Program-made: the position numbers and the translations under genes
Part shown: piece after piece, positions 32,636-41,105 of the stretch
Numbering within the stretch: position 1 is the first letter of the stretch
How the letters are laid out: each line of letters opens with the position of its first letter
Source of the DNA: DATBSK01 sp964532485
GTDB lineage: Bacteria > Actinomycetota > Acidimicrobiia > IMCC26256 > PALSA-555
Length of the DNA stretch: 64,000 nt
Assembly: GCA_964532485.1 (NCBI GenBank)
Contig: CAZHKE010000001.1
Coordinates: 1 to 64,000 of the forward strand
Reading direction: 5' to 3'
The notes under the pieces: generated by a model
Database searches by the model: none
What the model was told of the DNA's origin: nothing
Seen by the model: the letters and a program-made list of their open reading frames with translations, nothing else

Positions 32636-33829
32636 ATGAGCAGCCGCGTCATCGGAGGTGCCCTGCTCGCGGCGGTGCTGTGCTCGGGATCGGTCTCCGC
32701 GGCGGTCCTGGGGGCGCAGGACGTCGCGCCGACGACCATCCGGGTCGCCGGGCTCGCCGACGCCGAGCTGTTCCGCGGCGCGGAGATCGGCGCCCGGGCG
32801 CGCTTCGAGTCCGTCAACGCTGCCGGCGGGATCGACGGCGTCCCCATCGAGCTCGTCGGCGTCTCCGACGACTCGCGCGACGCGTCGGTCGCACGCCGCG
32901 AGGTGGAGCGGCTCGTCGACGAGGAGCACGTCGAGGCGCTGGTCCCGGTCGTCACGTCGCGCTTCACCGACGACGGGACTCTCGCGCGGGCGAAGACGCC
33001 GGCGTTCGGGTGGGGGATCGCGAGCGGCTTCTGCGGCAACCGGTGGGCGTTCGCCATCACCGGATGCCTCGCGCCGCTGCTGCCCCCTCGGGTCCCCACG
33101 ATCTGGGGCGAGCTGGTCGCCGAGGTCCTGGAGTCGCGCGGTGTCGCGCATCCGACGGTCGCGTTCGTCACCGAGGCGGCGGCGATCCCGCGGACGTTGC
33201 GCGAGCTGCGCGCGCTCGCCGAGGCCTCGGGATTGCGTATCGTGGACGCCAGGGCCGGGCTCGGGAACGGTGAGAGCGCGACCGCGGGCGTCGAGGAGCT
33301 GGCGGCCGATGTCCTGGCCGGCACCCAGCCGCCGGACGCGATCTTCACGGTGGCGAGCTTCGCCGCGGTGGGTGCGTTCCAGGAGGCGCTGGGCGCGCAG
33401 GGATACGCCGGTGTGATGACGAACCTCGTGCAATACGGGCCCGCGCTCGCCGCGCCCGCCACCGGCGCGTACGTGCTCACGCAGTTCGCCACTCCCGAGA
33501 GCGCGCCCGACAACCCGGCGATGCAACGCATCGTGGGGGAGATCGCCGCGGTGACGCCCGACGCAGTGACGCCGGCGATGCTCGCCGGCTGGCTTGCTGC
33601 CGACGAGTTCGTGCAGGCGAAGGAGGCGGCCCAGGCGGACGCGTCGCCCGCCGAGCTCGCGCGCGTCGCGTCGACCATGCGCTACCGCGTTCGCCGAACG
33701 GTGGGACCGACCGTGTACCCCGCCGCGTTCGTGCGCCCCACGTCTTGCGGGCAGCTCGTCACGAGCGACGGCACCGCCTTCACCGTGGCTGCGCCCTTCC
33801 GCTGCGCCGGCTACGCACGCGTCCACTAG
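32636..33829 (+). CDS. Second Liv-type ABC substrate-binding protein
   Basis: A 397-aa exported protein paralogous to the one at 28267. The signal is MSSRVIGGALLAAVLCSGSV with cleavage near VSAAVLGA. The same four Cys recur (GFCGNRWAFAITGC and SCGQL...FRC), and both share QFATPES/QFATPEA. Sequence identity is moderate, so the two may bind different ligands for the same transporter. ATG 32636 is chosen since the longer start at 32594 would place a non-signal segment (RIWRPHNVLWIRI) first. A hairpin precedes the start codon directly. Confidence 0.85.
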   Translation: MSSRVIGGALLAAVLCSGSVSAAVLGAQDVAPTTIRVAGLADAELFRGAEIGARARFESVNAAGGIDGVPIELVGVSDDSRDASVARREVERLVDEEHVEALVPVVTSRFTDDGTLARAKTPAFGWGIASGFCGNRWAFAITGCLAPLLPPRVPTIWGELVAEVLESRGVAHPTVAFVTEAAAIPRTLRELRALAEASGLRIVDARAGLGNGESATAGVEELAADVLAGTQPPDAIFTVASFAAVGAFQEALGAQGYAGVMTNLVQYGPALAAPATGAYVLTQFATPESAPDNPAMQRIVGEIAAVTPDAVTPAMLAGWLAADEFVQAKEAAQADASPAELARVASTMRYRVRRTVGPTVYPAAFVRPTSCGQLVTSDGTAFTVAAPFRCAGYARVH

Positions 33830-33838
33830 AACCTCTCC

Positions 33839-34669
33839 GTGCGCGGGTTCGTCGCCGGGTTGCTGGTGCTCGTCGGGTTGGTGCTCGTGCCGTTCGCGAC
33901 GGTGGGGATCTGGTTGCAACGCCAGATCCTGCCGACGGAGGCGTTCGCCGACCTCGCGACGGAGGTCGTGCAGAGCGACGCGGTGAGCGATGCCCTCGCG
34001 AACCGGTTCGTCGACGAGCTCGAGGACCGCGAGCCCGCGCTCAGGTTCGGCCGGATCGTGCTCGAGCCCGCCGTGAAGGAGGCCATCGGCACACCCGAGT
34101 TCGAGCAGATCTTCCGGCTGGCGGTCAGTGACATGCATGACCAGCTACTGCGCGGCGACGACGAGCTCTCCCTGAACCTCGACGCGCTGCTGCCGATCGT
34201 CAAGGACCTCGTCGCGCAGGTGAACACGACGGTCGCTGACCAGATCCCGTCGTCGGCTGGTCTGCCTGCGATCACGGTCGTGCGAGAGGACCAGGTGCCG
34301 GAGCTGTGGTTCGCGGTGCAGGTGACCCGCGCGGCGGCCTGGGTGTTCCCGATCCTGATGCTCCTCGCGCTCGCCGGCGCGGTCGTGGTCGCCGAGAAGC
34401 GGGCCCGCACGCTGCTCGTCGCGGGGTTCGGTGTTGCATTCGTCTGCCTCGTGATCGGTCTCGCGCTGCGCACGGGCGGTGACCTGCTGTCCGACGACGT
34501 GGGGTCCGTCGTCGACGTGCGCGCGTTCGATGCCGGGTACGACATCGTCACCGACTCGCTCGCGGGCCAGGCGCTCCTGCTCGGGCTCGTCGGTCTCGCC
34601 ACCGGCGTCGCCGGTGTGGTGTGGCTGGTCGTCGGGCGGGGCGCTCCGCGGCGTCGCGCCATGATCTGA
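33839..34669 (+). CDS. Membrane protein of unknown function
   Basis: A 276-aa integral membrane protein, not recognised at family level. An N-terminal helix (about 5-26) is followed by an external helical domain of about 130 residues (EAFADLATEVVQSDAVSDAL, MHDQLLRGDDELSLNLDALL) and then three helices (about 165-185, 193-212 and 240-262). The layout and the NLDALLPIVKDLV stretch resemble actinobacterial hypothetical membrane proteins annotated only as such. GTG start 9 nt after the second binding protein gene, so it is likely the last gene of the ABC operon. Confidence 0.7.
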   Translation: MRGFVAGLLVLVGLVLVPFATVGIWLQRQILPTEAFADLATEVVQSDAVSDALANRFVDELEDREPALRFGRIVLEPAVKEAIGTPEFEQIFRLAVSDMHDQLLRGDDELSLNLDALLPIVKDLVAQVNTTVADQIPSSAGLPAITVVREDQVPELWFAVQVTRAAAWVFPILMLLALAGAVVVAEKRARTLLVAGFGVAFVCLVIGLALRTGGDLLSDDVGSVVDVRAFDAGYDIVTDSLAGQALLLGLVGLATGVAGVVWLVVGRGAPRRRAMI

Positions 34670-34701
34670 ACACAGCGGGCGGGCGCGTGAGCACCCGGGC
34701 C

Positions 34702-34707
34702 TATGCT
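34702..34707 (+). promoter_or_regulatory. -10 box TATGCT for the amidohydrolase
   Basis: TATGCT ends exactly 6 nt before ATG 34714, predicting a leaderless transcript. Confidence 0.55.
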
Positions 34708-34713
34708 GCGAGC

Positions 34714-35922
34714 ATGCCCGGGCTTCCGAAGATCATCTCGGTCGACGACCACGTCATCGAGCCGCCCGACGTGTGGACGAAGCGGCTCCCGGCCAAGTTC
34801 GCCGACGTCGGGCCGCGCGTCGTGCGCCAGAAGATCGCAGAGATGACGTTCGTCGGGGGCGTGTTCTCGTACCGCGAGGCCGGTCCCAGCGAAGACGGCG
34901 ACTGGTGCGACTGGTGGTTCTGCGAGGACCTTCGTTACCCGATGACACGCGTCATGGCCGCGGCCGGCTACCCGCGCGACGAGGTGACGGTGTCGCCGAT
35001 CACCATGGACGACATGCGCCCCGGCTGTCACAGCCAGAAGGAACGCCTCGAGGACATGGACGCCAACTGGACCGAGGCGTCGTTGTGCTTCCCGACGTTT
35101 CCCCGCTTCTGCGGCCAGACCTTCCTCGAGCGCGCCGATCGTGAGCTCGGCGACCTCTGCGTCAAGGCGTACAACGACTGGATGTTCGACGAGTGGTGCG
35201 GTGGCTCCGCTGGACGGCTCGTCCCGCTGCCCATCGTGCAGCTCTGGGACGCCGAGCTCGCCGCCGCCGAGGTGCGGCGCAACGCGGCTCGGGGCGGGCA
35301 CGCGGTCGCGTTCACGGAGATCCCCCCGTTCCTCGGCCTTCCGTCGATCCACGACGCCGACGGCTACTGGGACCCGTTCTTCCAGGCGTGCTCCGAGACC
35401 GAGACGGTCGTGTGCATGCACATCGGCTCGTCGTCGAAGATGCCGTCGACGTCGGCCGACGCGCCCCCTGCCGTGGGCTCCACGCTGACGTACATGAACG
35501 CGGCGATGTCGCTGACCGACTATCTCATGTCCGGTGTGCTCGAGCGCTTCCCGCAGCTCGAGATCGCGTACTCCGAGGGTCAGATCGGCTGGATCCCCTA
35601 CGTGCTCGACCGCGCCGACAAGGTGTGGCTCGAGAACCGCGGCTGGGGTGGCGTCGCCGACACGGTGAAGCGGCCTCCGAGCGAGTCGTACTTCCGCGCG
35701 GTGTACGGGTGCTTCTTCGACGACCCGCACGGACTGCACAACCTCGAGGCCGTCGGAGAGGACAACATCACCTTCGAGACCGACTATCCGCACAGCGACT
35801 CCACGTGGCCCGAGACGAAGGAAGTCGCCGAAGCCCAGGTGAAGAACCTGACGGACGAGCAGCTGTACAAGGTCATCCGCGGCAACGCGATCCGCATGCT
35901 GCGGCTGCCGCTCGCCTCCTAG
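34714..35922 (+). CDS. Amidohydrolase family (AMDHD2-type) metal hydrolase
   Basis: A 402-aa protein of the amidohydrolase-2 group (aminocarboxymuconate semialdehyde decarboxylase-like). It begins with the family's ISVDDHVIEPPDVW, where the HxE-like DHVIE replaces HxH as metal ligand. A later His occurs in VVCMHIGSSSKMP (about 235), and the final acid in FETDYPHSDSTWP (about 355). Actinobacteria have many such genes next to lipid catabolic genes; most are uncharacterised and they hydrolyse or decarboxylate small acids. ATG start is predicted leaderless. rpiA follows 10 nt later. Confidence 0.85.
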   Translation: MPGLPKIISVDDHVIEPPDVWTKRLPAKFADVGPRVVRQKIAEMTFVGGVFSYREAGPSEDGDWCDWWFCEDLRYPMTRVMAAAGYPRDEVTVSPITMDDMRPGCHSQKERLEDMDANWTEASLCFPTFPRFCGQTFLERADRELGDLCVKAYNDWMFDEWCGGSAGRLVPLPIVQLWDAELAAAEVRRNAARGGHAVAFTEIPPFLGLPSIHDADGYWDPFFQACSETETVVCMHIGSSSKMPSTSADAPPAVGSTLTYMNAAMSLTDYLMSGVLERFPQLEIAYSEGQIGWIPYVLDRADKVWLENRGWGGVADTVKRPPSESYFRAVYGCFFDDPHGLHNLEAVGEDNITFETDYPHSDSTWPETKEVAEAQVKNLTDEQLYKVIRGNAIRMLRLPLAS

Positions 35923-35932
35923 CCCGCGTCCG

Positions 35933-36661
35933 GTGGCCGCTTCCGACCGCCAACCGGTGGGCGACGTCGACGAGCTCAAGCGCGCCGCCGCCGAGCGTGC
36001 CGTCGCGGACGAGGTCCGCAGCGGCATGGTCGTCGGCCTCGGCACCGGCACGACCGCGATCCATGCCACGCGTCGCATCGGCGCGCTGCTGCGCGGCGGT
36101 GAGCTGCGCGACATCGTGGGCGTGCCGACGGCCGTCGAGACGGCCAACGAGGCGCGTCGCGGTGGCATCCCGCTGCTCGGCGACGACGTCCCGTGGGAGA
36201 TCGATGTCACGATCGACGGCGCCGACGAGGTCGACCCGCACCTCGACCTCATCAAGGGCGGGGGCGGCGCCCTGCTGCGGGAGAAGCTCGTCGCGCAGTC
36301 GAGCGCGCGCGAGGTGATCGTGGTCGACGCCTCGAAGTGCACGGCGCGACTCGGCACCCGCTTCCCGCTGCCGGTGGAGGTGGTCGACTTCGGGCTCGCC
36401 ACCACGCAGGCGGCCATCGAGCGGCTCGGGGCCACGATCGTGCTGCGGGGCAGCGACGACCCGAGCGGCCCCTTCCGCACCGACCAGGGCAACCGCATCC
36501 TCGACTGCTCGTTCGGCGAGATCGAAGACGCCGAGTCGCTCGCCGCCGAGCTCGCCGGCCACGCCGGCGTCGTCGAGCACGGGCTGTTCCTCGGCCTCGC
36601 CAACGCGCTCGTCGTCGCCGGCGACGCCGGCGTCGAGGTCACGGAGCGTCCACGCCCGTAG
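35933..36661 (+). CDS. rpiA: Ribose-5-phosphate isomerase A
   Basis: A 242-aa RpiA, which interconverts ribose 5-phosphate and ribulose 5-phosphate in the pentose phosphate pathway. All hallmark motifs are present: VVGLGTGTTA (phosphate loop), TIDGADEVDPHLDLIKGGGG with the catalytic-region DGADE, ALLREKLVA with catalytic Glu, and DCSFGEIEDAESL near the C-terminus. The sequence is the usual length with a slightly longer N-terminus. GTG start 10 nt after the amidohydrolase stop. Many actinobacteria use RpiB instead, so RpiA here is worth noting. Confidence 0.95.
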   Translation: MAASDRQPVGDVDELKRAAAERAVADEVRSGMVVGLGTGTTAIHATRRIGALLRGGELRDIVGVPTAVETANEARRGGIPLLGDDVPWEIDVTIDGADEVDPHLDLIKGGGGALLREKLVAQSSAREVIVVDASKCTARLGTRFPLPVEVVDFGLATTQAAIERLGATIVLRGSDDPSGPFRTDQGNRILDCSFGEIEDAESLAAELAGHAGVVEHGLFLGLANALVVAGDAGVEVTERPRP

Positions 36662-36672
36662 GTTCGCGCGGG

Positions 36673-37560
36673 CTAGGCCAGCAGTGCGGTCGCGAGCGTC
36701 CGCGTGTCGCGCAGGGCGCGGTCGGGATCGTCGGCCAGCACCTGGACGGCGACGTGATCGGCACCCGCGTCGTAGTGCGCTGCGATGCGAGCAGCGACCT
36801 CGTCGATGCTTCCCCACGCCACCACTCCGTCGACGAGCGCGTCCGACGGTGGGTCCCGAAGGTCTTCGTCGGTGAACCCGAGTCGCCGGAGGTTGTTCAC
36901 GTAGTTCGGAAGGCCGGGGATGTACACCGCGAGTGCGCGGCGTGCGATCGCGCGTGCCTCGTCGGGGTCGGTCTCGAGCACGACCTTCTGTTCCGGCGCC
37001 AGGATGCGATCTGGGCCGAGGGCCGCGCGCGCGCGGGCGGTGTGCTCGGGCGGGACGAGGTACGGATGCGCGCCGTCGGCCTTGTCGCGCGCGAGGTCGA
37101 GCATCTTCGGGCCGAGCGCCGCGAGCACGCGCTCTGGGCGTTCGGGCGGTGCCAGCGCGGCGTAGTACGACGCGTCCATGGCGTCGAGGTACTCGCGCAT
37201 CGCGGTCAAGGGCGGGCCGTAGGAGCCGCCGAACAGCCCTTCGACGAGCGGTTGATGGCTCACGCCAAGCCCCAGGAGGAATCGATTGGGGAACGCCTCG
37301 CTCAGGCTCTGCCAGCCGTTGTTCATCGCCATCGGCGTGCGGGCATAGATGTTGGCGATTCCCGTCGCCAGCACCACATGATCGGTGGCGTCGAGCAGGA
37401 GCGTGGCGTGGACCAGGGGGTCGCGCAGCACCGCTTCAGGGATCCAGATCGCGCCCCAACCCTGCTCCTCGAGCTCGGCTGCCAGCTCGCGCGCCCGTGA
37501 CGCGGGTTGCTGGTCGAGCAGGGAGGTCCAGAGGCCGAGACGGCCGAGCTCGACGGCCAC
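36673..37560 (-). CDS. LLM class F420-dependent oxidoreductase (TIGR03620-like)
   Basis: A 295-aa TIM-barrel enzyme of the bacterial luciferase-like family, probably using coenzyme F420. The N-terminal GLWTSLLDQQPASRARELAA and WGAIWIPEA, then VLATGIANIYARTPMAM and FPNRFLLGLGVSHQPLVEG, match the actinobacterial TIGR03620 group. The C-terminus ends VAVQVLADDPDRALRD. Substrate unknown; related enzymes reduce or oxidise xenobiotics and alcohols. GTG start 6 nt after TACGCT. It is convergent with rpiA. Confidence 0.85.
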   Translation of the reverse strand: MAVELGRLGLWTSLLDQQPASRARELAAELEEQGWGAIWIPEAVLRDPLVHATLLLDATDHVVLATGIANIYARTPMAMNNGWQSLSEAFPNRFLLGLGVSHQPLVEGLFGGSYGPPLTAMREYLDAMDASYYAALAPPERPERVLAALGPKMLDLARDKADGAHPYLVPPEHTARARAALGPDRILAPEQKVVLETDPDEARAIARRALAVYIPGLPNYVNNLRRLGFTDEDLRDPPSDALVDGVVAWGSIDEVAARIAAHYDAGADHVAVQVLADDPDRALRDTRTLATALLA

Positions 37561-37566
37561 GATCGC

Positions 37567-37572
37567 AGCGTA
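37567..37572 (-). promoter_or_regulatory. -10 box TACGCT for the LLM oxidoreductase
   Basis: TACGCT on the minus strand ends 6 nt before GTG 37560, predicting a leaderless transcript. Confidence 0.55.
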
Positions 37573-37603
37573 CGGGCATCCAGCGCCCGGACCGGCGTGG
37601 GTG

Positions 37604-37632
37604 TTGTCAGTGTTGCTGGTGTTGCCTAGCCT
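37604..37632 (+). promoter_or_regulatory. -35/-10 promoter of the coiled-coil protein gene
   Basis: TTGTCA (37604-37609) and TAGCCT (37627-37632) are separated by exactly 17 nt, the ideal sigma-70-type spacing. The predicted mRNA start is close to GTG 37643, so the transcript is leaderless or nearly so. This is the clearest two-box promoter in the window. Confidence 0.55.
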
Positions 37633-37642
37633 GGTGCGCTTC

Positions 37643-38854
37643 GTGCGCTTCCCCCCGCTGCTTCACCCTGCCTGCCTCACCGCACTCGCCCTCGTGGCGA
37701 CCGGGATCGTCGCGGGCGCCATGCCGGGGATCGACGCGCCCGCCGGCGCGCAGTCGGGCGACCCGTTCGACGCCGAGATCGAGGCCGCGCGTGCCCAGGT
37801 CCAGGAGGCGCAGGCCGCGGCGCACGAGGCGAACAACAAGCTCGAGGCGACCCGCCAGCGCCAGACCGAGGTCGAGGCACGGGTGGCCGAGGTCGAGGCC
37901 GAGGTGGCGCGCCTCGAAGCCGAGATCCCAAAGCTCAAGGCGCAGGTCGCGCACCTCCGCTCGATCCTGCGTCAGCGCGCGGCCGCGCTCTACGCGGCCG
38001 GCGGGCCCGCGGCCGTCTACGGACCTCTCGCCGCCGAGCCCTCGCTCGAAGCGGAGCGGCGCCGCGTCCTCGCCGACGCCGCGGCGCGGCGCGACGATCA
38101 GGTCATCACCCAGATCGAGGCGACCGCGAAGCAGCTCGCCGACGCGCAGGCGCAGCTCGAGACCGAGCAGTCGACGCTCGCGACGGAGCAGGCGCAGCTG
38201 GCCGAGCTCGAGGCTCAACAGACTGCCCAGCAGGCCGAGCTCGACCGCCGGGTCGCGGCGGCGAACGCCGCGCTCGAGCGCGCGCAGCTCATCGGCGCGC
38301 TGCGGGCGCGGGGGGAGCCGGTGCAGGGGCCCACCGTGCTGACGGGCGCGCAGATGGCAGCGTGGATCCGCGCCAAGGGCTACCGCCCGAGGATCAAGGC
38401 CTCGATCGACGAGCTCGCGCAGATCTACGTGGAAGAGGGAAGCGCGGAGGGCGTGCGCGGCGACTTCGCGTTCGCGCAGTCGGTCGTGGAGACCGGCGGG
38501 TTCGCCTCGTCGCCCGACAACAACTTCGCCGGTCTCGGATGGTGCGACAGCTGCTCGCACGGCACGACCTTCCCGACGCCCCGCGATGGGGTTCGCGCGC
38601 AGATCCAGCACCTCCTGAACTACGCCGACGCGTCGTCCCGGGCAACCGGCCTCCACAACCCGCCGTCGCCGTACTGGTACTCGAGCGACCCTGCGACCGC
38701 AGCTCGCAAGTTCGACACCTTCTTCGCCAAGGGCTGGGCGCCGACGTGGAACGACATGGGCCACGGCAACTGGGCGACCGACCCGAGCTACTCCGGCAAG
38801 GTGCTCAAGGTGTTCGCCGACATGGTCGCGTTCGCGCGCACCGGCAGCGTCTGA
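37643..38854 (+). CDS. Secreted coiled-coil protein with glucosaminidase-like domain
   Basis: A 403-aa exported protein. After a signal sequence (about residues 1-34, ending APAGAQ) comes a long coiled coil (about 38-215, with heptads such as EVEARVAEVEAEVARLEAEI) like those of NlpC/P60 hydrolase partners or EnvC-type regulators. The C-terminal part (about 240-400) resembles a glucosaminidase: FAQSVVETGGF with a likely catalytic Glu near 285, NNFAGLGWCDSC and a Trp/Tyr-rich end. It probably cuts or regulates cell-wall glycan during growth. GTG 37643 fits the promoter; several GTGs upstream also are in frame. Confidence 0.78.
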   Translation: MRFPPLLHPACLTALALVATGIVAGAMPGIDAPAGAQSGDPFDAEIEAARAQVQEAQAAAHEANNKLEATRQRQTEVEARVAEVEAEVARLEAEIPKLKAQVAHLRSILRQRAAALYAAGGPAAVYGPLAAEPSLEAERRRVLADAAARRDDQVITQIEATAKQLADAQAQLETEQSTLATEQAQLAELEAQQTAQQAELDRRVAAANAALERAQLIGALRARGEPVQGPTVLTGAQMAAWIRAKGYRPRIKASIDELAQIYVEEGSAEGVRGDFAFAQSVVETGGFASSPDNNFAGLGWCDSCSHGTTFPTPRDGVRAQIQHLLNYADASSRATGLHNPPSPYWYSSDPATAARKFDTFFAKGWAPTWNDMGHGNWATDPSYSGKVLKVFADMVAFARTGSV

Positions 38855-38892
38855 GATCGAGCGCACCTCGCGGGCTCCCGCGGCGGGACCCG

Positions 38893-38898
38893 TAGGCT
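38893..38898 (+). promoter_or_regulatory. -10 box TAGGCT for the PhyH gene
   Basis: TAGGCT ends exactly 6 nt before ATG 38905, predicting a leaderless transcript. Confidence 0.55.
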
Positions 38899-38904
38899 GC
38901 CCGC

Positions 38905-40052
38905 ATGGCGGCACTCGAGTTCTCGAGCATCGACTTCGACGAGTTCCATCGGGAGGAGCTCCCGGCCCGGATCGCCGCAGGCAATGGCGCACTCGCGGCG
39001 CCTGACCTCGCGGGCATCGGCCCGCTCGGCTTCAAGGTCACCGACGACGGCGCTTCCTACACCTACGTGCCCGGCTCCGAGACCGTCGAGATCTGGTCGA
39101 GCGACGTCGCGGCCGACACGCTCGTCGAGCTCTCGCGCGAGGCGTTCTCCGACTTCGCCAACGAGCTGCGCACCTCGTTCGGGCTCCTCTACGCGGGCAT
39201 GGCGGACGTGACTCGCGGCAGCTTCGGGTGGTTCGAGCGGTGGGAGCCCGCGCTGCGCGCGCTCTACCACGGTCGGCCGATCCTGGATCTCACCGCCGCC
39301 ATTGGGACCGATCCGGGGCGGTCGTTCGCATCGGGCGACGCCGACGACGAGATCCGCGCCGCGCTCGTTGCCAACGGCTTCGTCCACGTCCGCGGTGTGT
39401 TCGCCGAGGAGGAGGTGGCCGCGCTTCGCGCCGAGGTCCAGCGTGGGCTGGCGACCGCTCGTCCCGACGACGGCCGTTCGTGGTGGGCGACCCAGCGCGA
39501 CGGCACGGAGGTGTGCTGCCGGCTGATCTACATGGGCGAGTGGTCGTCGATCGTCGGCGGCCTGGCTGACGACCCGCGGCTGCGCCGGCTCGCCGCGCTC
39601 GGCGGCGAGGGGCTCGTGCCCGAGACCGACTGCCTCGACGGTCAGAGCGTCGTGGTCAAGAACCCTGACGTGACCGCCGGGCTCTCCGATCTCCCATGGC
39701 ACCGCGACTGCGGCCTCGGCGGCCACCCGGTCCTGTGCCCGAGCGTCGCGGTCGGCATCCAGCTCGACCCCGCGTCCGCCGAGACCGGCCAGCTCCACTT
39801 CGTGGCGGGCTCGCACCGCGGATCGTCGCACCCGCTCCAGCCGGGTGACGAAGCGGCCGCGCCGGTCGTGGCCGTCGACGCCGAGCCGGGCGACGTCACC
39901 GTGCACTTCGGCGACGTCCTGCATGCGGCCCCACCGCCCACGGGCAAGGGTCCGATGCGTCGAGCGATGTACATCACGTTCACGCGCCCCGAGACGGTCG
40001 CCTTCGTCGGGCCCGGGAACGGCTACAACGACGTGCTGTTCGAGCACGACGG
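38905..40052 (+). CDS. PhyH-family dioxygenase, 3' end lost in gap
   Basis: The first about 382 residues of a PhyH-like Fe(II)/2-oxoglutarate enzyme. Metal ligands are HRD in DLPWHRDCGLGGHP (about residue 267) and the distal His in VHFGDVLHAAPPP (about 338); an Arg follows in MRRAMYITF. It has an extra N-terminal domain of about 150 residues before the catalytic core. The frame runs into the N-run at 40053, so the C-terminus is unknown; only a few residues may be missing, since the domain looks complete. Any apparent fusion to the following cyclase is an artefact of the gap. Confidence 0.8.
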
Positions 40053-40152
40053 NNNNNNNNNNNNNNNNNNNNNNNNNNNNNNNNNNNNNNNNNNNNNNNN
40101 NNNNNNNNNNNNNNNNNNNNNNNNNNNNNNNNNNNNNNNNNNNNNNNNNNNN
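40053..40152. other. Assembly gap of 100 N
   Basis: A run of exactly 100 N, the usual placeholder for a scaffold gap of unknown true length. It separates the PhyH gene from the cyclase gene. Reading frames that cross it are not real evidence of fusion. Confidence 0.98.
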
Positions 40153-41091
40153 GTGAGCGACCGGCCGCGCTACGCGCAGCTCCCGGACGGCTGCGCCTGG
40201 GACGTGCTCGATCCCGCCCTCGGGTCTCTCGCGCTCCTCACCCGCGAGCGTGTCACCGCGGCCGCTCGGCTGGTGCGCACCGGGCGTCGCTTCAGCCTCG
40301 ACCTTCCGATCGATGTCCCCGATCCGCCCTTCTTCGGACGGGAGCCGGTGCGGCACACCGTCTTCGAGTTCTCCGAGCACGTCCTCGACGACCGCCTCGA
40401 CAGCTACTTCCCGCAGGGCTCGACCCAGTGGGACGCGTTCTCGCACTTCGCGCACACGGGGCACGGGTTCTTCGGCGGATACGACAAGGACGCGATCCGG
40501 GAGGACGGCGCGCTCGGCGTCGACGCCTGGCATCCGGCCGGGATCGTCGGTCGCGGGGTGCTGCTCGACGTGGCGCGGCACACCGAGATCCCGCCGGACT
40601 CGCCGTTCGTGGTGACGCCGGACCTGCTGGACGCTACGGCCGCGGCCCAGGGCGTCGAAGTGCGGGAGGGCGACGTCCTGTGCGTGCGGGTCGGGTGGAT
40701 CGGCTGGTACCACTCGCTCGACCGGCCGGCGCGTGAAGCGCTCGCCGCGGCCAGCCGGGCGTTCGAGCGGTTCGCGGTCCCGGGGGTCGGGCCCGGCGCG
40801 CCGACCGCCGAGTGGCTCTGGGACCACGGTGTCGCTGCGCTCGCGGTCGACAACCCGGCGGTGGAGCCGATCCCACCGTCGGTCGGGAGCGAGCAGCAGC
40901 TCACTGCCGACGACATGGTGCACGTGAAGGTGCTCACGATGCTCGGCATCCCGTTGGGCGAGCTCTTCGATTTCGAGGCGCTCGGCGAGGACTGCGCCGA
41001 CGACGGCGTCTACGAGTTCCTGTTCACGAGCGCACCGCTGGGCATCCCCGGTGGCATCGGCTCACCACCCAACGCGCTCGCGATCAAGTAG
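40153..41091 (+). CDS. Cyclase family (metal-dependent hydrolase) protein, 5' end at gap
   Basis: About 312 residues of a cyclase/kynurenine-formamidase-like protein (PF04199). The family core shows FPQGSTQWDAFSHFAHTG (about residue 95), which stands in for the HxGTHxD metal-binding motif, and later GRGVLLDVARH and VREGDVLCVRVGW, as in cyclase family proteins. Members open or close lactams and amides, for example formylkynurenine, or cyclise aryl esters. A GTG lies exactly at the first base after the gap and may be the true start, or the start may be inside the gap. Function unknown. Confidence 0.75.
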   Translation: MSDRPRYAQLPDGCAWDVLDPALGSLALLTRERVTAAARLVRTGRRFSLDLPIDVPDPPFFGREPVRHTVFEFSEHVLDDRLDSYFPQGSTQWDAFSHFAHTGHGFFGGYDKDAIREDGALGVDAWHPAGIVGRGVLLDVARHTEIPPDSPFVVTPDLLDATAAAQGVEVREGDVLCVRVGWIGWYHSLDRPAREALAAASRAFERFAVPGVGPGAPTAEWLWDHGVAALAVDNPAVEPIPPSVGSEQQLTADDMVHVKVLTMLGIPLGELFDFEALGEDCADDGVYEFLFTSAPLGIPGGIGSPPNALAIK

Positions 41092-41105
41092 CAAGAGGGC
41101 ACTGC

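Noticed and set aside
29531..34138. Minus-strand frames of 576 and 932 aa
   Set aside because: They run antisense to the transporter and binding protein genes and show no motif.
38905..41091. Single PhyH-cyclase fusion gene
   Set aside because: The joining segment is 100 N; a new GTG begins right after it.
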